This document shows, piece by piece, positions 35,066-46,402 of a stretch of 64,000 nt of DNA. The notes beneath the pieces were generated by a model. It was not told the DNA's origin. It did no database searches and worked only from the letters and a program-made list of their open reading frames with translations. Position numbers and translations under genes: made by a program. Source of the stretch: Euphorbia lathyris (lineage: Eukaryota > Streptophyta > Magnoliopsida > Malpighiales > Euphorbiaceae); contig NC_088911.1 in NCBI RefSeq assembly GCF_963576675.1, positions 138,139,929 through 138,203,928 on the forward strand, in the 5' to 3' direction. Within the stretch, counting starts at the first letter, position 1; the number at the start of each line of letters is the position of its first letter.

Positions 35066-36197
35066 ACGACCTGTAGGTAGGGGGAGATCCAAATTTTGCA
35101 TAAAAATTAACCTTTTCCTATTCCTACACTAACTCCTAACACATATATTCAACCCTATATAACCCTATCACTTACACAACCATCACATCAACTCTATTTA
35201 AAACCATTTTCTTCTTCCCCAATCAATTCCACACCAACCTTTACTTTTTAAGAATTTTAACCATGTTTCCGTTTCAACCAATAAGCAAGTTACTATGCGT
35301 ACTTTGATTACGGGTCTTGTTTTGGATGCTACGGGTATCATGGAGTAGTTTTCAATCACTTACTCCTAATCATTATCCGATGTAATTTTATGCAATCACT
35401 TGTTTTGGGATTATGCCGCAACTTTTACACATTCCTTTAGTGGTTAGCCAATGTTGGTTAGTTTAGCAAGTTCGATGTTGATACTTCAAGTTCACATGGT
35501 AATGGTATTAAAGAGGATGGTAATGAGCAGACGCATTTTGGTGGGGATGACGGTATGATGAAGATGACGAAGAAGGTGAGGAGGAGGAGCATGTTGAACC
35601 ACACGCCCTAGCACAAGCACAAGGTCATGTAGATGAAGAGAACAATGTTGATGATCAAGTTAATTTGCAACAAATTTTGAACCAAATGCATGCACACAGC
35701 CGTCAAATGAATTTCCAGTTCGATGATATTGTGGCGAACAATCAAGAGACGAGTTCACGATTAAATGCGATGGATGCAAACATCCATTCTTTGAGGAGAG
35801 AGCAAACGTCAACCCGACGCCGGTTGTTATCATTTTTTCGTCGTCAAGGAGTCGTGACTACACCATCTCCACCGGGTTCACCTCCACATGAATAGGTTTT
35901 ATCTAATTTTTTCTTTACTCATTTCTCTGGTTATGTTGTCTTAATTAAGTTTGGTACAATGTTCCTATTTTCTATTATGTTTGATACATTTTAATATCTG
36001 ATGATGGATGATTTAATTTCATACTTTTTCTTTCTTAATTTGTATGATTTATTTTCGTACCATTTTTCGTTTTTTTATCAATTTTTGCACCAATGAGGAC
36101 ATGGTCCAAATTAAGTGTGGGAGGAGATATTGCATATATCATTTTATTTTTAGTACGAATAAATGCAATGAATAAGACTGAATGACATTTATTCAAA

Positions 36198-37211
36198 CGT
36201 CTCTTCGCAGCGGACACGACCCTTAGACACGACTCTTCAATATCTATAAATAAAGAGTTGATTTCAGAGTATAGAGAGTTAGATTTATTAAGTTTAGTGC
36301 ATAATTTATGCAGAAACTCTGACTAAAAAATGAGTCAGAGATTAGATTTCATTTTTGTAAAAGCAATCTTGCCGTACACAAGTTGTTCTTAAATTAATTA
36401 CAAACACAGTAGCAGTTAGATTTAGAGTAAGATCAGTTCAAACTAGTTTACATTTTGGTAGTAGAAGAATCATCTCTATTCCGAAGACTCAGCGAGAAGA
36501 TTAAGTAGCGGATTCAACCCCGGAGCCTGACAAACTCTAACAAGGTTTGAGGAGAAAGGATTGACAACCCGAAACTTGAATGTCGTTTTGAATGCTTCCA
36601 TGCTTTCTATTCTCTGTAAACTTATATCAAATTCATACTTCATCTAATAAAGTTCATGCAATTTCGTATAATTTTATGTAGCACTTCTGTAATTGATCCG
36701 AAGTGAGTTCTGGTGTTTTCATTAAAACGTAGTTAAATTCAATATCTTTACAAGGAAACTTTGTTGAACACTTAGGCAAATTCATTCTTCGAGAATTAAT
36801 TTGGTTAAGGTAGCAATCTATCCCGACCGTAGGAAGATTGTCTGCGGTTCAAAGCCTTTTAATTGAAGAAGTTTACGTTATTACACTTTTATAATTTATA
36901 CAAAGTTTAAAGTTGTTTTCTTTGCTTAATGCAAACGAACACAATTAATCTCTTATTTTAAACACTAAACGTTTCCGTTTTGTAATTCAAACTCAAAACA
37001 TAATTGATTTCTAACATTCTACATATTCTAATCTGATTCTTATTAATTCAATCTCAAAACCCAAAATTCAATTAACGATTTTCCATATTATAAACCTAAA
37101 ACGTGAATCAAACTGAATTAAAATAAGTTTTCGTTAAAAAGCGTTCTCTGTGGGATCGATATCTTTTTATTACTACAAGCGAAATCGTGCACTTGCGGAA
37201 ATTGCTCAACA
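36198..37211 (+). mobile_element. 3' LTR (homologous part) of the gypsy-like element
   Basis: It matches 31206-32219 almost base for base, from tctcttcgc to gctcaaca. The first roughly 490 bp of the 5' LTR, including its hairpin, are absent, so this LTR carries a deletion. It is followed by attat; the 5 bp before the 5' LTR are aatat, a weak 4/5 match for a target duplication. Confidence 0.75.
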
Positions 37212-38475
37212 ATTATGCATATTTCATCACTTTGAGGATGCTGCCAATGGAGAATGTGTCTACATAGGAAACACCACAACTGTTGGCGTTGTCAGTAAAG
37301 GTGCAATTTTAATTAAATTAACTTCTGAAAAAAGACTATCTTTGAACAATGTGTTGTATGTGCCTGCACTTCGTAGAAACCTTATTTCTGGTAGTTTATT
37401 AAATAAGACTGGACTGAAAATTATTTTTGAGGCTAATAAGGTTATTCTCACTAGGAATGAGACTTTTGTGGGAAAAAGGGTACCTAGCTGATGGTCTTTT
37501 TATTGTGAACATTGTTTCTGTGAACTCTATTGGAAATAATGCAAGTACCTCTGCTTTTGCTTACTTGTGAATCTATGGATGTATGGCATGGTAGATTAGG
37601 ACACGTAATGTCACACCCGACCCTAAACGACCTCAATCGGCATCGGGCGTGAAATAGAAAGATCATAATCAATACTTCGGAGTCTCCAATTTTGTATGTG
37701 TGGAAGCAAAATTTGCAAAGAAACCTTTTTTACCTGTTGAGAGTAGAAGTACATAATTGTTTGATTTAGTTCATTATGACTTGGCTGATTTCAAAAATTC
37801 TGTTAGCAAAAGTGGTAAGAGATATTATATGACTTTTGTTGATGATTTTCCTAGATATATTCAGGTGTATTTATTGAAATCAAAAGACGAGAGTGAACAA
37901 ATGTTTGTAAAGTATAAAACAGAAGTGAAAATCAGCTAGATAGAAAAATAAAAAGATTTAGGTCTGATAAAGGAGGAGAGTACGAAACTACTTTCCTTAA
38001 GACCTTTTGTGAGAAAAATGGTATTATATATGAAACCTATGCACCGTATACAGCTCAGTGAAAGAGTGCAGTTGAAAGAAAAAAATAGGACTCTCAAAGA
38101 GATGATGAATGTCATGTTGATTAGTTCTGGTTTGTCTAATAATATGTGGGGGAAGCTGTCTTATCTACATGTTATATTTTGAACAAGGCTCCTTACAAAA
38201 AATTAGACAAGACTTCTTATGAACTTTGGAAGGGGTTTGCACCTAATTTGAGTTTTTTAAGGTATGAGGTTGTCTTGCCAAAGTTGTTTTTCCATCTTTT
38301 AGAAAACCAAACATAGGACCTAAAACCTTTGATTATGTTTTCATTGGCTATGCCTCAAACAATGCTGCTTATAGATTTATGACATTGAATGAGTATAATA
38401 CATGTGAATCCAGAGCTGTGAAATTTCTTGAAAATGTCTTTCCTCCAAGGACAGACAAAATGTCTGACGCTACTA
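37212..38475 (+). pseudogene. Ty1-copia polyprotein fragment (pre-integrase and integrase)
   Basis: The plus-strand frame 37212-37590 encodes ANGECVYIGNTT, LSLNNVLYVPALRRNLISGS, LLNKTGLKIIFEANKV and ADGLFIVN, the gag-protease spacer typical of copia. 37575-37605 gives MDVWHGRLGHV, the pre-integrase motif. An unrelated stretch (37606-37690) follows. Integrase core blocks are then readable: FDLVHYDLADF, KRYYMTFVDDFPRYIQVYLL, RSDKGGEYETTF, GIIYETYAPYTA, ERKNRTLKEMM and FIGYASNN. Several stops and frameshifts are present, and RT and RNase H are missing. It abuts the 3' LTR of the gypsy-like element. Confidence 0.85.
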
Positions 38476-38539
38476 GTGCTTCTATTTCTTTATGTGTTCC
38501 TACTCCTATTGCTTCAAGTTCATCTCCACATCATAATGA

Positions 38540-38810
38540 AAATGAAAATGTTTTTATTTTTTTTTTCAATAATCGAACCTATAGCCTATTATCGAACTAG
38601 GTCAAAATTAAAACCGAATCGAACTGAACGAAACTAAGATTTCGATTTCGATATCGATTTGGTAATCCGATTACTGGTTATTTTTCGTACCCTTAAACTT
38701 AACTACAAATCCGGTTTATCGTGTCCGGTTCTCCCGATATTTGTAAATATTAACAAATGATATAATGATTTAGGCCCTTTTCTTGTGATTTACCGTTTAA
38801 TTTCCCATCA
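38540..38810. other. Repeat debris between copia fragment and MITE
   Basis: It contains phrases such as aaccgaatcgaactgaac and ccggtttatcgtgtccgg that look like an eroded MITE, with no pairing ends resolved. No gene seen. Confidence 0.4.
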
Positions 38811-38820
38811 TTTGTTTATT

Positions 38821-39328
38821 GGGTAAATTATACACATGGACATTGAACTTTACCCATTTTAACATTGTGGCTACTGAATTTTAATTTTTTAATAATATAG
38901 CCGCTCAATTTTACACTTTTTAACATCGATGGCTACTTAATACCTCAAAACGACCGTTGACGGTCTCAAAATAAAAAATTTAAAGAGTTAATGATATTCT
39001 AAGAAACTTTAATTCTTAAAAATTTTCATTTTGAGGTCATTTAGGTGTTGTTTGGTCGAGAGATATTGAATTTTTAGAGAGAAAAAGTTTCCAAAAATGT
39101 GATTTTGGAAAATAAAAAATGTGGTTTTACGGTAAATATCATTATGAACAACTTTAATTCTTGAATATTTTTATTTTGAGGTTTTTAACAGTCATTTTGA
39201 GAAATAAATTAAAATTGAGTGATCTGTTAAAAACATATAAAGGTCAGTGGTCAAACCGTTAAGCATTGAAGTTCAGTGGCATAATGTTAAAATAATTAAA
39301 GTTCAGTGGGCATGGGTGTAATTTACCC
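38821..39328. mobile_element. 508-bp MULE-type MITE next to the GPN1/QQT2 core promoter
   Basis: The terminal inverted repeats begin gggtaaatta (left) and gggtaaatta (right, other strand). They continue with matched phrases such as ctgaactttaattattttaa and taacat. A perfect 10-bp target duplication, tttgtttatt, lies at 38811-38820 and 39329-39338. Its right end is about 20 bp upstream of the TATA box at 39348. Confidence 0.92.
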
Positions 39329-39345
39329 TTTGTTTATTCTAACGC

Positions 39346-39504
39346 GCCTATAAATTACTACCCCTCTTTAGTCTGCCTCTCTCCTCTCTGAACCCTGGTT
39401 CATCTTCCACTACTTCACCAAAACCCGGCGATTAGCCGTAACGCCCGACCATCCACCTGACTTTCCGGCGCCATCTCTTTGAGTCTATTTTCTTCTCCGT
39501 CAAG
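39346..39504 (+). promoter_or_regulatory. Core promoter and non-coding first exon of the GPN1/QQT2 gene
   Basis: A TATA box (ctataaatta) lies at 39348-39357. A pyrimidine-rich start region follows (about 39374-39395, ctctctcctctctg) and then a GC-richer leader ending caag at 39504, before the donor gtcagt. The 5'UTR intron runs 39505-42226, and translation starts in the next exon. TSS and exon limits are inferred from sequence only. Confidence 0.55.
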
Positions 39505-40309
39505 GTCAGTTTCTGTTTGAGTCAACGCATTTGTAGGATTACGTACACATTATTTGGCCAATGTTAAGTCATCGTTTAGTTCATCTGTGTGGTTTCTGTT
39601 TACGTATTCCGTTTTCTAGTAATAGCTTTCATTGATTGCTTGTTTAAATTTTTCCAGTGTGTATATGTATCTTTTTGGCTTTGTTTGTAGTTCGTTCGTC
39701 TCTTTGCAAAATTGAAATGATAAAGAGTTTGAACTTAAGGATATTAATTCATGGAGCTGTTTAGTTGCTAGAATCTAGGGTTCAGATGCTCGGGGTAAGC
39801 AAAACCCCACGTATCCTCAGTATATTGAAGATTTCTGTTATTGAAAAATTTGGCATGGTTTAAAGTTTCAATGATGGGGAAGACGTTTGTTTTAGAACCT
39901 TTGAAAGGGGATTTTCCATTATCCTGTATACATGGTGATAATCTGATAACTTGGAAATGACCCTGCAATTGTATCAATAGTTGTTGAAGGCTGAGGCACG
40001 CCTTATGCAAGGCTCAAGGTAGTGAGCTTTAATTCCCTTGGGAGAGGTGCACTTTAAAAGGCTGTCTCCATGTGCCCCTTGCGTAGGCTTCAAGTAACAT
40101 TTAGTGTTTTGATTAGGGTTTTTTTAATAGCCAACCACTTATCTAAACTAAGGGGGCGTTTGGGGAATTCATGGCCATTCCTTTCCTTTCTCTTTGTTTC
40201 CCTTTCTAGATTTCATTCCGTTAACCCTATGCGAACCAAACGCCCCATAAGTAAACTTAATTTTCACCCTTGATCTGATCTAAGTAAAAGTGTAAAACAA
40301 AGCAAGAAC

Positions 40310-40587
40310 ATGAAGATGATGATTTAGTGTTCGAGGATGATGTGCTAGGGCTAGTGGGGTTGACGATGAAATATATACAACTCAAACTCGAAGCAAACGT
40401 GTTGCTTCCACCTCAGTTGTTAAGGCTAAGCAAAAGGAAAAAGCAAAAACAACTCCTCGATGCTTGTGAGAGCTAGGCCATCTATGTCACTTAGATGAGG
40501 AGGAGGAAATTGGAGATGAAAATGATAGTGGAGACTTTGGAGAGGACAATATTAATCATGAGGAGGATCTTGATGATGATGATTAGT
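40310..40587 (+). pseudogene. hAT transposase C-terminal remnant
   Basis: Reading with frameshifts gives DDDLVFEDDVLG, EIYTTQTRSKRVASTSVVKA, KQKEKAKTTP and EEEIGDENDSGDFGEDN, ending EEDLDDDD before a stop. Such basic-then-acidic tails end many plant hAT-family proteins. The dimerisation domain proper is not preserved. The call depends mainly on the surrounding hAT ends. Confidence 0.5.
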
Positions 40588-40615
40588 TTTTTTGAGTTCT
40601 TTTGGATCGACAATG

Positions 40616-40949
40616 TGATAGAAACTCAAATACCAAGATGAAAATAGAAAAGAGAAATGTTGATATATATTGATATATAAAAGATAAACAATGATAAACA
40701 ATGGATAGAACGGATGTTCTAATCCCCCAGGAGAAACCTCCTCCCTCTCTACTAGGTAGAGCCACAGCAATGAGCAGCCAAACAACAATGTAAAACCTCC
40801 TTACCTTCTCCCTTCCCTAACCCTTCCTTATGTACTAATCACTCATACCCTAGACACATGTCCTAACATCTTATACCCAAAATACCCTTATCCCATACAC
40901 CTCACCCCTTCCAGAATATTCCTACTACGGACTAGACTATTCTCTATCA
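40616..40949. mobile_element. 334-bp solo LTR nested in the hAT element
   Basis: It starts tgatagaaa and ends ttctctatca (TG...CA with tgatag / ctatca inverted ends). A perfect 5-bp target duplication, caatg, lies at 40611-40615 and 40950-40954. The size fits a small copia or TRIM-type LTR. No interior sequence is present. Confidence 0.85.
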
Positions 40950-41116
40950 CAATGAATGCTTATTAGTTTATTAGCATTAGTTATGTACTTAGGTTAATTA
41001 TATGTCTCTATGAACTTAACTTGGTGTTTTTGACATTTAATGTTATGTTTTCATGTGGTTTCGGCTTGTTTGTGTAGTAATAGAGTATTTAGTGATATTG
41101 ATATGTAGATTTTATA

Positions 41117-41306
41117 AAAAGGGCGGCCCGGTCGCATTACGCGTCCCCGCTGAGCGAGGGTCCGGGGAGGGGTCCCACCACAAGGGTGTATTGGGGGCAA
41201 GCCTTCCCTTGCCAATTTAATTGGCAAGAGACCGCTCCTAAGACTCGAACCCGTGACCTCTGGTCACACGGCAACAACGTTTTACCGTTGCGCCAAGGCT
41301 CGCCCT
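41117..41306 (-). mobile_element. Au SINE nested in the hAT element
   Basis: On the minus strand it starts agggcgagccttggcgcaac, which includes the tRNA-derived A box. The B box ggttcgagtc and the Au family body follow, and it ends in the short T run ccctttttat. A 19-bp target duplication, ttgatatgtagattttata, lies at 41098-41116 and 41308-41326. The element is pol III-transcribed and mobilised by LINE machinery. It is younger than the hAT element that hosts it. Confidence 0.95.
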
Positions 41307-41921
41307 CTTGATATGTAGATTTTATATACATATATATTTTTTTTATTTTCTACGCCTCATGTTCATCAGGCGTGTGCCTTGTGCCTAGCTCCAGGACCCC
41401 TTACCACCTTAGTGGGCCTTGCTCCTTTAACAACTATGATTGTATCTTAACCAGAATCCTTTAATCTGTCTTATATCATAAGTGAAGTTTGATTATTTGA
41501 TATTTTTGTTGTCTTGAATAATTGGAGCTGGTTTCTTGTCTCTTTTGATATGGTATGAATGGATTAACAAAATCAGGAACAGTCTATTGTTTCTCATTGT
41601 TCAATAGAGTTCTTGCTTAAGGCCCACCTTTATGACAGATGAAATTCATGAAAATTAGATGGTTAAGTAAATAAATATACTAATATACCCAATAAGATTA
41701 GTACTCACTCGTTTACTATTCTTTCTGGTCCTGTTGTTTTCAATCTCTCCCGAATAAAAGGCTCTAGTTTTGTACTTATCTCACACAGTTGCTTTGTGTT
41801 CTAAGCTATTGTGGATAGATTGTTTTTTATTTATTTCAGTTGATTCAATATATTAGAATAAGAATACCATATCCTGTATGCTATAACCTGTTTCCGCGAA
41901 GTGTTTCTTCCAAATTGCATT

Positions 41922-42104
41922 CAGTAACGGATCCAGGATTCACGGACAGGGGATGCTTGTGGTGGTCTCTCGTGATTTATGAGTGTTAAATTGATATTTT
42001 TTTGGTGTTTTTCATAAGGCCCTTTACTTACACAGTTTCCATAGAATTTTCGGTGTTTTCCGTCGACCAGTGGGTGCTGAAGTGCCTCCCTGGATCCGTC
42101 CCTG
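41922..42104. mobile_element. 183-bp hAT-type MITE in the GPN1/QQT2 5'UTR intron
   Basis: The ends are cagtaacggatccagg and, on the other strand, cagggacggatccagg. Flanking 8-mers attgcatt and aatgcttt match at 6 of 8 positions, so the target duplication is only tentative. The right end lies about 120 bp before the splice acceptor at 42226. Confidence 0.65.
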
Positions 42105-42271
42105 AATGCTTTCGTCTTCCATATTTTGTACGATTTGAATTACTACAGTTATTTTATAGGTTAAGAGAAAAGTTTGTATTTGTTCTACTGTTGATTCTCG
42201 TGACGATGGTCTGTGGTTTCTTGCAGTGCTAAGGATCAGTTTGTTGATAGTTGAATTTGCTTTTGCTCAAA

Positions 42272-44882
42272 ATGGATATTGATTCTGACTCTGAGAAAAT
42301 GGGTATTAAGTCAACAGATGATGGTTCATCAATGCAGGTGGATTCTAAGGTATGCTATGAATTAATATTGTTTAGTTTATGAGCTTTATTGCTTCACTTG
42401 TTGATTTCTTAACTTCGAATTTTGATCTTCAGGAGAAAGAGGAGCTTTCTGAAACAATGGACAAGCTCAATATTAAAGAATCAACATCTGGACAGGCTGG
42501 GTCTTCCCCGTCAAATTTCAAAAGAAAACCTGTTGTCATTATTGTTGTTGGAATGGCAGGTAGAGTAAATTTGATGAACAAAATTTGGTCTTAATTGATA
42601 CTGGAATGAAGTGCACTATTAAACTGACATGAATATCATCCTCACATTTCCGCAGGAAGTGGAAAAACGACTTTCCTTCATAGGTTGGTTTATCATACTC
42701 AAGCAACAAATCTTCGTGGTTATGTACTCAATCTTGATCCTGCTGTGATGAGTCTTCCATATGGTGCAAACATTGACATACGAGACACTGTTCGTTACAA
42801 GGAAGTGATGAAGCAGTTTAATCTTGGACCAAATGGTGGAATCCTGACATCCTTAAACTTGTTTGCTACAAAGTTTGATGAGGTGAAACTTTACTTTGGT
42901 GTCCGTGTCTTAAAGTTACTGATAATTGTACAAATATATTTTCCGTGTACTCGTTTTTCCATTCTTTGTATTTCTACTGTATGTCGCAAGACATTCTTAT
43001 TTTTCTTTTTCTGATTACCAATTTAGGTCATTCAAATGATTGAGAACAGAGCAGATCAGCTTGATTACGTTCTTGTGGATACACCTGGTCAGATTGAGAT
43101 ATTCACTTGGTCTGCTTCCGGAGCTATTATTACAGAAGCTTTCGCTTCTACATTTCCAACAGTAGTTACTTACGTAGTCGACACACCTCGTTCGTCTAGC
43201 CCAACTACTTTCATGAGCAACATGCTTTATGCTTGTAGCATACTCTACAAGACACGATTGCCTCTTGTGCTTGCATTCAACAAGACTGATGTGGCTCAAC
43301 ACCAGTTTGCTTTGGAGGTACTAGCGTTCCGTATAAATATACCTTCTCAACCAAGTTGGCCTTTAAATCTGTTTTCAAGTATTCAACACTGCTGACTGTG
43401 TTCCAGACTTCCAGTCTGTATAATTTTGGGTAAAAAGTTTTTATGGTCACCAACTTATGGAATTTGTGCACCGGTGGTCATTAAAATAGTTTTTGACGCA
43501 ATAGAGTAGCAACTTTATGTCAATAAAATCGCTATTACCGGATCAGATAATCTGAACCATCGAAAAACTGTTGTGGTTGCCACATCAACAACACCTCATG
43601 ATATGTTTGATGCATATCGCCTTGTGGAAATGAAATCTTAAAAAAAAAGTTAGATCAATTTGGTAAGAATAATTAGAAAATTCATTTTTTAATTGTCACG
43701 TGTCACCATGTGACTGCCATGTGGCGGTATGTGTCAGATATATTGCGAGGTGTTGTTGATATGATAACCATGTCAATTTTCTGATGGTATAGATGGTTGG
43801 ATCCGGCTATAGTGACTTTATAGACATAATTTGGCCTACTTTAGTGACTTTATCAGGTCAAAAAACTACTATAGTGACCATCTATGCACAACACTCCTAC
43901 TTTAGTGACAGTAGAAACTTTATACCCGTATAACTTTATTGTCAAATGTACATTAAAGCATGAAAGCTACTCTTTGATGTTGGAATATTATGATTTTCGT
44001 TTTTTAACGTCATTGCTTCAGGAGTTAAATTGGAAGTTCAAATTTTCTCTGTTGCTTGTGGATTTTCCAACTGTCTTCATTATTATATTTCATTCCTTAG
44101 TTATCTCTGGGATTAGTGCATCCAATGTTCTTAGAAGTGTCAAAATGGATTATCATGTCGTAATCGTGATATGTAATCTATATATTCTACATGATTATGT
44201 ATGTTATGATAATCGTGTCAACGGGGTAAATCATGTCCTAAATTGACAGCCGTAAGATTTTGCTTTATATCCTTTATAAATGTGTTATATTCTAACAGCT
44301 GTGATTTCTGCAGTGGATGGAAGATTTTGAAGCCTTTCAAGCAGCAGTAAATTCCGATAACTCATATTCATCCACATTAGCACAAAGCCTTTCCCTCGTA
44401 CTAGACGAATTCTACAAAAACTTAAAATCCGTCGGAGTCTCAGCCATCTCTGGAGCTGGAATGGATTCCTTCTTCAAGGCTGTCGAGGCTAGTGCTGAGG
44501 AATACATGGAAACCTACAAGTAACACCATAACCCCTCAAACGCTATTCATTATTTTCACAATCACTCCCATTTCCCCTAACATCTAAACTTAATTGTCAC
44601 AGGGCTGACCTGGATAAGAGACGGGCAGAGAAGCTGCGATTAGAGGAAGAACGCCGAAGGCAGAACATGGAGAAGTTGAGGAACGATATGGAGCAGACAA
44701 GGGGAGAAACTGTGGTGTTGAGCACGGGTTTGAAGGACAGAAAAGCCAAGGAAGATGCTATGATGGATAAGGAAGATGAAGATGAAGATGAGGACTTTGA
44801 GAGGTTCAGCGAAGAAGACGAAGATGATGATGGTATAGATGAGGAGGAAGATGAAGAAGTTGGAAGTTTCTCTTTTAGGTGA
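42272..44882 (+). CDS. QQT2: GPN-loop GTPase 1 (QQT2-type)
   Basis: GPN1 GTPases act in cytoplasmic assembly and nuclear import of RNA polymerase II; the Arabidopsis QQT genes are needed for early embryo divisions. Coding exons: 42272-42349, 42433-42559, 42656-42882, 43027-43317, 44314-44519, 44603-44882. They give 402 residues with correct GT-AG sites and phases. Motifs: P-loop GMAGSGKT (66-73), the family-defining GPN tripeptide in LGPNGG (125-130), DTPGQ (162-166) and NKTD (229-232). The C-terminus has a charged coiled-coil ([14 protein letters not shown]) and then an acidic tail of Glu/Asp runs, as in GPN1. The start is the first ATG after the 5'UTR intron acceptor at 42226. Introns hold a hAT element, a MITE (41922-42104) and a second MITE (43428-43927). 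All motifs are intact. Confidence 0.95.
43428..43927. mobile_element. 500-bp MULE-type MITE in GPN1/QQT2 intron 5
   Basis: The inverted ends gggtaaaaagtttttatggtca and the opposite-strand equivalent gggtataaagtttctactgtc pair with a few mismatches. They continue through ggtggtcattaaaatagttt / gatggtcactatagtagttt. Flanking 10-mers gtataatttt (43418-43427) and gtataacttt (43928-43937) differ at one base. There is no coding capacity. Confidence 0.82.
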
Positions 44883-45960
44883 TGTTTTCTTGAGCTAACT
44901 AACTTCATATATGAACTTACATAGAATTGATGATAGGTAATCATGTGCTCTGTTTGTTGTTTGTTTGTCTGTCAATATTTTGTTTTGTGAGCTCATTTTA
45001 TAATGAGTTTGAGTGTTTTAGATTGGAGATTTGGGATTATTGACAAACCTAATTACTTGTTTATACTCATAAGTAGTTGTTATTAGTGGTTAATACATAA
45101 CATAACATCAGGTTTAGTCATTTGCACTAGTATCTATGGTATTTTCAAAAGTATATCTGTTTGGATCAGTTGTTTTTTTGGCCTAATACATCTGTTTGCC
45201 GATGTCTTTGGCCCAAAACTTCAACAGTACCTTGAACTTTCAGAAGTCCAAATGATCACGATTGTTTCAATAACCCCTTATTTTTCAATAGAATTTGTTA
45301 GATATGGAGAATGGGAGATGTGTTTGCCAAATAGACAAAAAAATTAGGAAATTTTGAAATTCAATTTTGAAATTCATGGACAGATGTAACTAGATAAGTT
45401 ATTGAATATAATTGGACAAAATAGAATGCAATCGGATTAAAATAGGTGATTGGATAAAAATAAGAGGTATTTGTAACTTTTAAAAGTTAAGCAAGCCTTT
45501 TTTTTTTTTCCGGGTGAATGGAATTTTGTTGTTTGGGTGAATGGAAAAGATTGAATGGACGATATTATTTGATTTTTTTTTTCCTTATCAGCTGATGTTT
45601 TTAAATCATTGCCAAGGGTGCAACCCTTTAGCCACTGGAACCGCCCCTATCATGTGTGGTTCAAGGCGTTTTTCTGTTTTTGGTAGATTTAGGATTGGGT
45701 GGTTAATTAGCTCAGCTTGTTTTAATTATAAAAGTAAAATGAAATTATAGAAATTAATTTTTAGTAAGTTCTTTTAAGTTGAAAATACTTTCAAGTTGAA
45801 AATCTAACTTTGTGGAAATGTGTAGTGTTTAGGAAGTTGATTTGGTGATGGAAACAAAGAAATGGGAGAGGAGATCTAAGCTTGTAAATTGATTTTTCGT
45901 AATTTTTTAGTTAAGAAACTACTATTTGCATTTGTCCACGTCAACATGCTGAATCACCTT
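44883..45960. other. GPN1/QQT2 3'UTR and AT-rich intergenic DNA
   Basis: The 3' untranslated region probably runs to about 45050. Beyond that the DNA is AT-rich with a T run near 45497 and short frames only. No gene was recognised. Confidence 0.5.
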
Positions 45961-45965
45961 AACAT

Positions 45966-46402
45966 TAAGAATGACAATGAGTACTCTATCCATAAGTACT
46001 TGACATTATGTGACTATCCGTATCTTATATAAAAAGGTATGAGACGGATATGAGTTCAAGAAAGTTATATGTGATGAGTATGGGAATAGCCCATTGGATA
46101 CCCGTTATTCGCCATATATTTCACTTTCATCAATCGACTGTAACCACTAAATCAATTTATTTTTATTTAGATTTTATAATTTGGAATCTTTGTTAAATTT
46201 ATAATTATTTATGGATGTTTTAGTCAATTTATCTTTTGTTAAATTGTAATACCTTTTGTTTATATATTGATTCTTAATGGGTAAAGGTATCTACAATTTA
46301 AATGGGATGAGTACAAGATTTATGAAGTATATTGTTATGATAATGGGACGGACACAAATAATTAAAAAATAAACGAGTAAGGGTTACCCATTGTCATTCC
46401 TA
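45966..46402. mobile_element. MITE of the gacaatgggta family
   Basis: The ends taagaatgacaatgagtac and, on the other strand, aggaatgacaatgggtaac are inverted copies. The interior phrases ggtatgagacggatatg and tggatacccgttattcgcc match those of the element at 60541-62060. No clean target duplication was found. Confidence 0.65.

Larger units (their letters stand above)
32220..36197 (+). mobile_element. Interior of the gypsy-like element, LARD-like
   Basis: It contains only short frames: 33862-34050 (start MTSSLKLYVLGDIFHGNTIN) and 35665-35895 (MQQILNQMHAHSRQMNFQFD, coiled-coil-like, ending in a Pro-rich tail). A polypurine-like phrase, aagtgtgggaggaga, occurs at about 36112, just before the 3' LTR. 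No protease, RT or integrase motifs were seen. Layout and motifs resemble Athila-type gypsy elements that have lost pol. Confidence 0.6.
39976..41438 (+). mobile_element. hAT element with transposase remnant, in the GPN1/QQT2 5'UTR intron
   Basis: The terminal inverted repeats are atagttgttgaagg on the left and atagttgttaaagg on the right (other strand). A perfect 8-bp target duplication, attgtatc, lies at 39968-39975 and 41439-41446. Subterminal GC-rich phrases (gaggcacgcc, aggcgtgtgcc) occur at both ends. The interior holds an acidic C-terminal transposase-like remnant, a solo LTR and an Au SINE. It is non-autonomous in its present form. Confidence 0.9.

Noticed and set aside
37606..37690. 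Possible separate insertion (cacacccgaccc phrase) in the copia fragment
   Set aside because: The stretch is short, no paired ends or target duplication were found, and the flanking copia sequence is also deleted; kept as part of the copia remnant.
24980..38475. Endogenous pararetrovirus
   Set aside because: Only Athila/gypsy-like non-coding elements and copia integrase motifs are present; no viral movement or coat protein motifs were seen.
40149..40248. Short element with ggggcgtttgg / ccaaacgcccc ends
   Set aside because: The ends pair over 11 bp, but no target duplication was found and it lies inside the hAT element; not listed separately.
41220..41306. tRNA-like sequence with A and B boxes
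   Set aside because: It is the tRNA-derived head of an Au SINE with a 19-bp target duplication, not a tRNA gene.
44597..44944. Minus-strand Ser-rich frame
   Set aside because: It is the antisense of the acidic Glu/Asp tail of the GPN1/QQT2 gene.
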